Source: Streptomyces canus
GTDB taxonomy: Bacteria > Actinomycetota > Actinomycetes > Streptomycetales > Streptomycetaceae
Direction: 5' to 3'
NCBI RefSeq assembly: GCF_001514145.1
Contig: NZ_KQ948690.1
Coordinates: forward strand, 1 to 51,286
Length of the DNA stretch: 51,286 bases
Position numbers and translations under genes: made by a program
The notes under the pieces: generated by a model
Databases searched by the model: none
What the model saw: the letters and a program-made list of their open reading frames with translations, nothing else
Told to the model about the DNA's origin: nothing
Shown here: one piece after another, positions 50,132 to 51,286 of the stretch
Numbering within the stretch: position 1 is the first letter of the stretch
Layout of the letters: the number at the start of each line of letters is the position of its first letter

Positions 50132-51160
50132 TCATCGTGTCTCCGCTACTCCGCTGCACAACCGGATCACCTCCGCCCCCACGGAAAGTACATCGTCGCC
50201 GTCCCCGACGAGCTGACGCAGCTTCTCCCGCAGGTGCGCTGCATGGTGATACGCCTGGGAGCGACCGCAGCCCAGAAGCGTCTGAATCTCTCCGGGAGCG
50301 TCCAGATACGGAACTATGCGCCGTTCCTGGGGGCTGAGCATGCTCACGACCTCTTCCGCCAGTGACGTGGTCTCGGCGTCATCAATGCGCGCAAAGACGA
50401 TCTCTTCCGGGGAAGACTGAGCATTTACCGTGATCTCTGACCCGGCGTCGGCCGGGAGCGAGACCACAACGGGATCCAGCACCACGGGAAAGCGAGCGGT
50501 GAACACCTCGACCAGCTGAGCGACCTCCATCGAGCCGGAGGCAGCGGTCAGAACTGCAATGGTTACAGCTTCTGTCGATGCTCTGTCGGCGACGGGGGCA
50601 CGGCGCGTTTCGCTGCTCCACTTGGGAATCTTGACGTTCGGCACGGCGTACGCGGCCTCGACCAGCGGGGTGACGGGGCCCGACCACGGCTGCACCGTGG
50701 TGCCGGCCAATCGCCACCTGCCAGCGCCCTCCGTGCCCAGAGGCACTACCTCGAAGGCATCGCTGTCGGCCAGCACCTTCTCCAGTGAACGGCCCACCGA
50801 TACGACCGCAGTCTTACGAGAGCGGTCGATCAACCAGTACCGGATCGACGTCCGCAGCAGCTTTCCGACAGAGTCGTCATTCCTGGCCAGAGCCAGCAGG
50901 TTGGCGGTGACCGGCTCGATTCGGTCTGCCAGAAAATCACCCAGCAGATCCTCCAGGTCGGCCTCCTGCCACCCACCCGGCGGAGACAGAACGGGCAGCC
51001 GCCGCACTTCCTCCCGGATCAACTTGTAGATCAAAGACAGACAGACGGGACCGAAGTGCCCAAGCTCGTGCAGCTCATCGAACGTGGAAATGGCCGGTAC
51101 CTCCCCTTGACGGGCAAACCGTACGTCGGGGAGATGGGTGTGAGTGCGGGTTTGATGCAT
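50132..51160 (-). CDS. Sigma-70-like protein, first gene of the CBASS-like operon
   Basis: A 342-residue protein. Residues ~45-115 resemble sigma region 2 (LEDLLGDFLADRI, then LLRTSIRYWLIDRSR). Residues ~275-325 resemble region 4 (MLSPQERRIVPYL, then LLGCGRSQAYHHAAHLREKL, an HTH). Between lies a ~150-residue insertion unlike ECF factors. It could direct transcription of the operon or be a sigma-derived DNA-binding regulator. The ATG 51160 start has only a weak ribosome site (GAGCG). Its promoter region at 51161-51286 carries the palindrome GACAG-N4-CTGTC. Confidence 0.6.
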   Translation of the reverse strand: MHQTRTHTHLPDVRFARQGEVPAISTFDELHELGHFGPVCLSLIYKLIREEVRRLPVLSPPGGWQEADLEDLLGDFLADRIEPVTANLLALARNDDSVGKLLRTSIRYWLIDRSRKTAVVSVGRSLEKVLADSDAFEVVPLGTEGAGRWRLAGTTVQPWSGPVTPLVEAAYAVPNVKIPKWSSETRRAPVADRASTEAVTIAVLTAASGSMEVAQLVEVFTARFPVVLDPVVVSLPADAGSEITVNAQSSPEEIVFARIDDAETTSLAEEVVSMLSPQERRIVPYLDAPGEIQTLLGCGRSQAYHHAAHLREKLRQLVGDGDDVLSVGAEVIRLCSGVAETR

Positions 51161-51226
51161 TTTCGCTCTGTGCCATCCGGCTCTGAGGAGTGCACGCGGA
51201 CACCCTCGGAGTAAGGCTGAGAGCGG

Positions 51227-51240
51227 GACAGTTGTCTGTC
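51227..51240. promoter_or_regulatory. Palindrome GACAGTTGTCTGTC upstream of the CBASS-like operon
   Basis: GACAG and CTGTC arms around TTGT, 67 nt upstream of the first start codon of the operon. A third GACAG half-site lies further upstream at about 51267. It is a plausible operator for the HTH protein encoded second in the operon. Confidence 0.45.
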
Positions 51241-51286
51241 AGCGTCCAAGCTTCCAAAGAGACACGACAGTTAAGCGGAAACAACC

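Noticed and set aside
1..51286. CRISPR array, rRNA or tRNA genes
   Set aside because: No regularly spaced repeats, rRNA core sequences or tRNA cloverleaf with CCA-type ends were seen on either strand by eye.

Overview
The window is high-GC actinobacterial DNA, most likely from a Streptomyces accessory region such as a chromosome arm, genomic island or large plasmid. Supporting signs are GC-rich third codon positions, many GTG and TTG starts, GGAGG-type ribosome sites, a DUF6083 protein, an MmyB-type regulator, a DnaE2 plus Y-family polymerase pair, and many broken genes and IS fragments. No rRNA, tRNA or CRISPR array was seen.

Layout: 0.1-4.3 kb holds a broken AlbA/Schlafen-type gene, an MmyB-like regulator, and an Old Yellow Enzyme gene sitting between the two ends of a disrupted zinc alcohol dehydrogenase gene. 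4.3-8.8 kb is an accessory block: a zinc-finger-like unknown, an XRE regulator behind a three-copy operator-like repeat, a DUF6083 protein, an unknown and a UvrD-like helicase. 8.9-14.9 kb (minus strand) is a mobile element of three overlapping tyrosine recombinase genes plus a small coiled-coil TnpC-like gene. 15.1-18.8 kb is a three-gene ABC three-component (ABC-3C) defence-type operon: Cap4/DUF4297-like nuclease, middle component, and SMC-like ATPase with a zinc-hook-like CxxC. 19.0-23.5 kb is dnaE2 with an ImuB-like partner.

23.7-39.7 kb is a large catabolic cluster: P450, SDR, [2Fe-2S] ferredoxin, ferredoxin reductase, enoyl-CoA hydratase, two DUF35/thiolase-like pairs, three SDR-fold genes, three family III CoA-transferases, an aldehyde dehydrogenase and two TetR regulators. 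I read it as oxidation of a hydrophobic, perhaps isoprenoid, side chain to an acid, CoA activation, hydration and retro-aldol cleavage. Two tiny ORFs bridge intergenic gaps by overlapping start and stop codons.

39.7-43.9 kb is layered transposon debris. A group II intron remnant is split by a 2.6-kb composite unit built from one full and one truncated ISAs1-family element, flanked by a perfect 10-bp target duplication. It is followed by IS110, IS5 and TetR gene fragments. 44.0-45.6 kb is a divergent TetR/SDR pair with a clear operator. 45.8-51.2 kb (minus strand) is a CBASS-like operon: sigma-factor-like protein, HTH protein, ImmA/IrrE-type metallopeptidase with a zinc-ribbon tail, CD-NTase, stand-alone E2-like protein, and an unrecognised one-helix membrane protein that is the candidate effector. 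This last operon is the most interesting system in the window.
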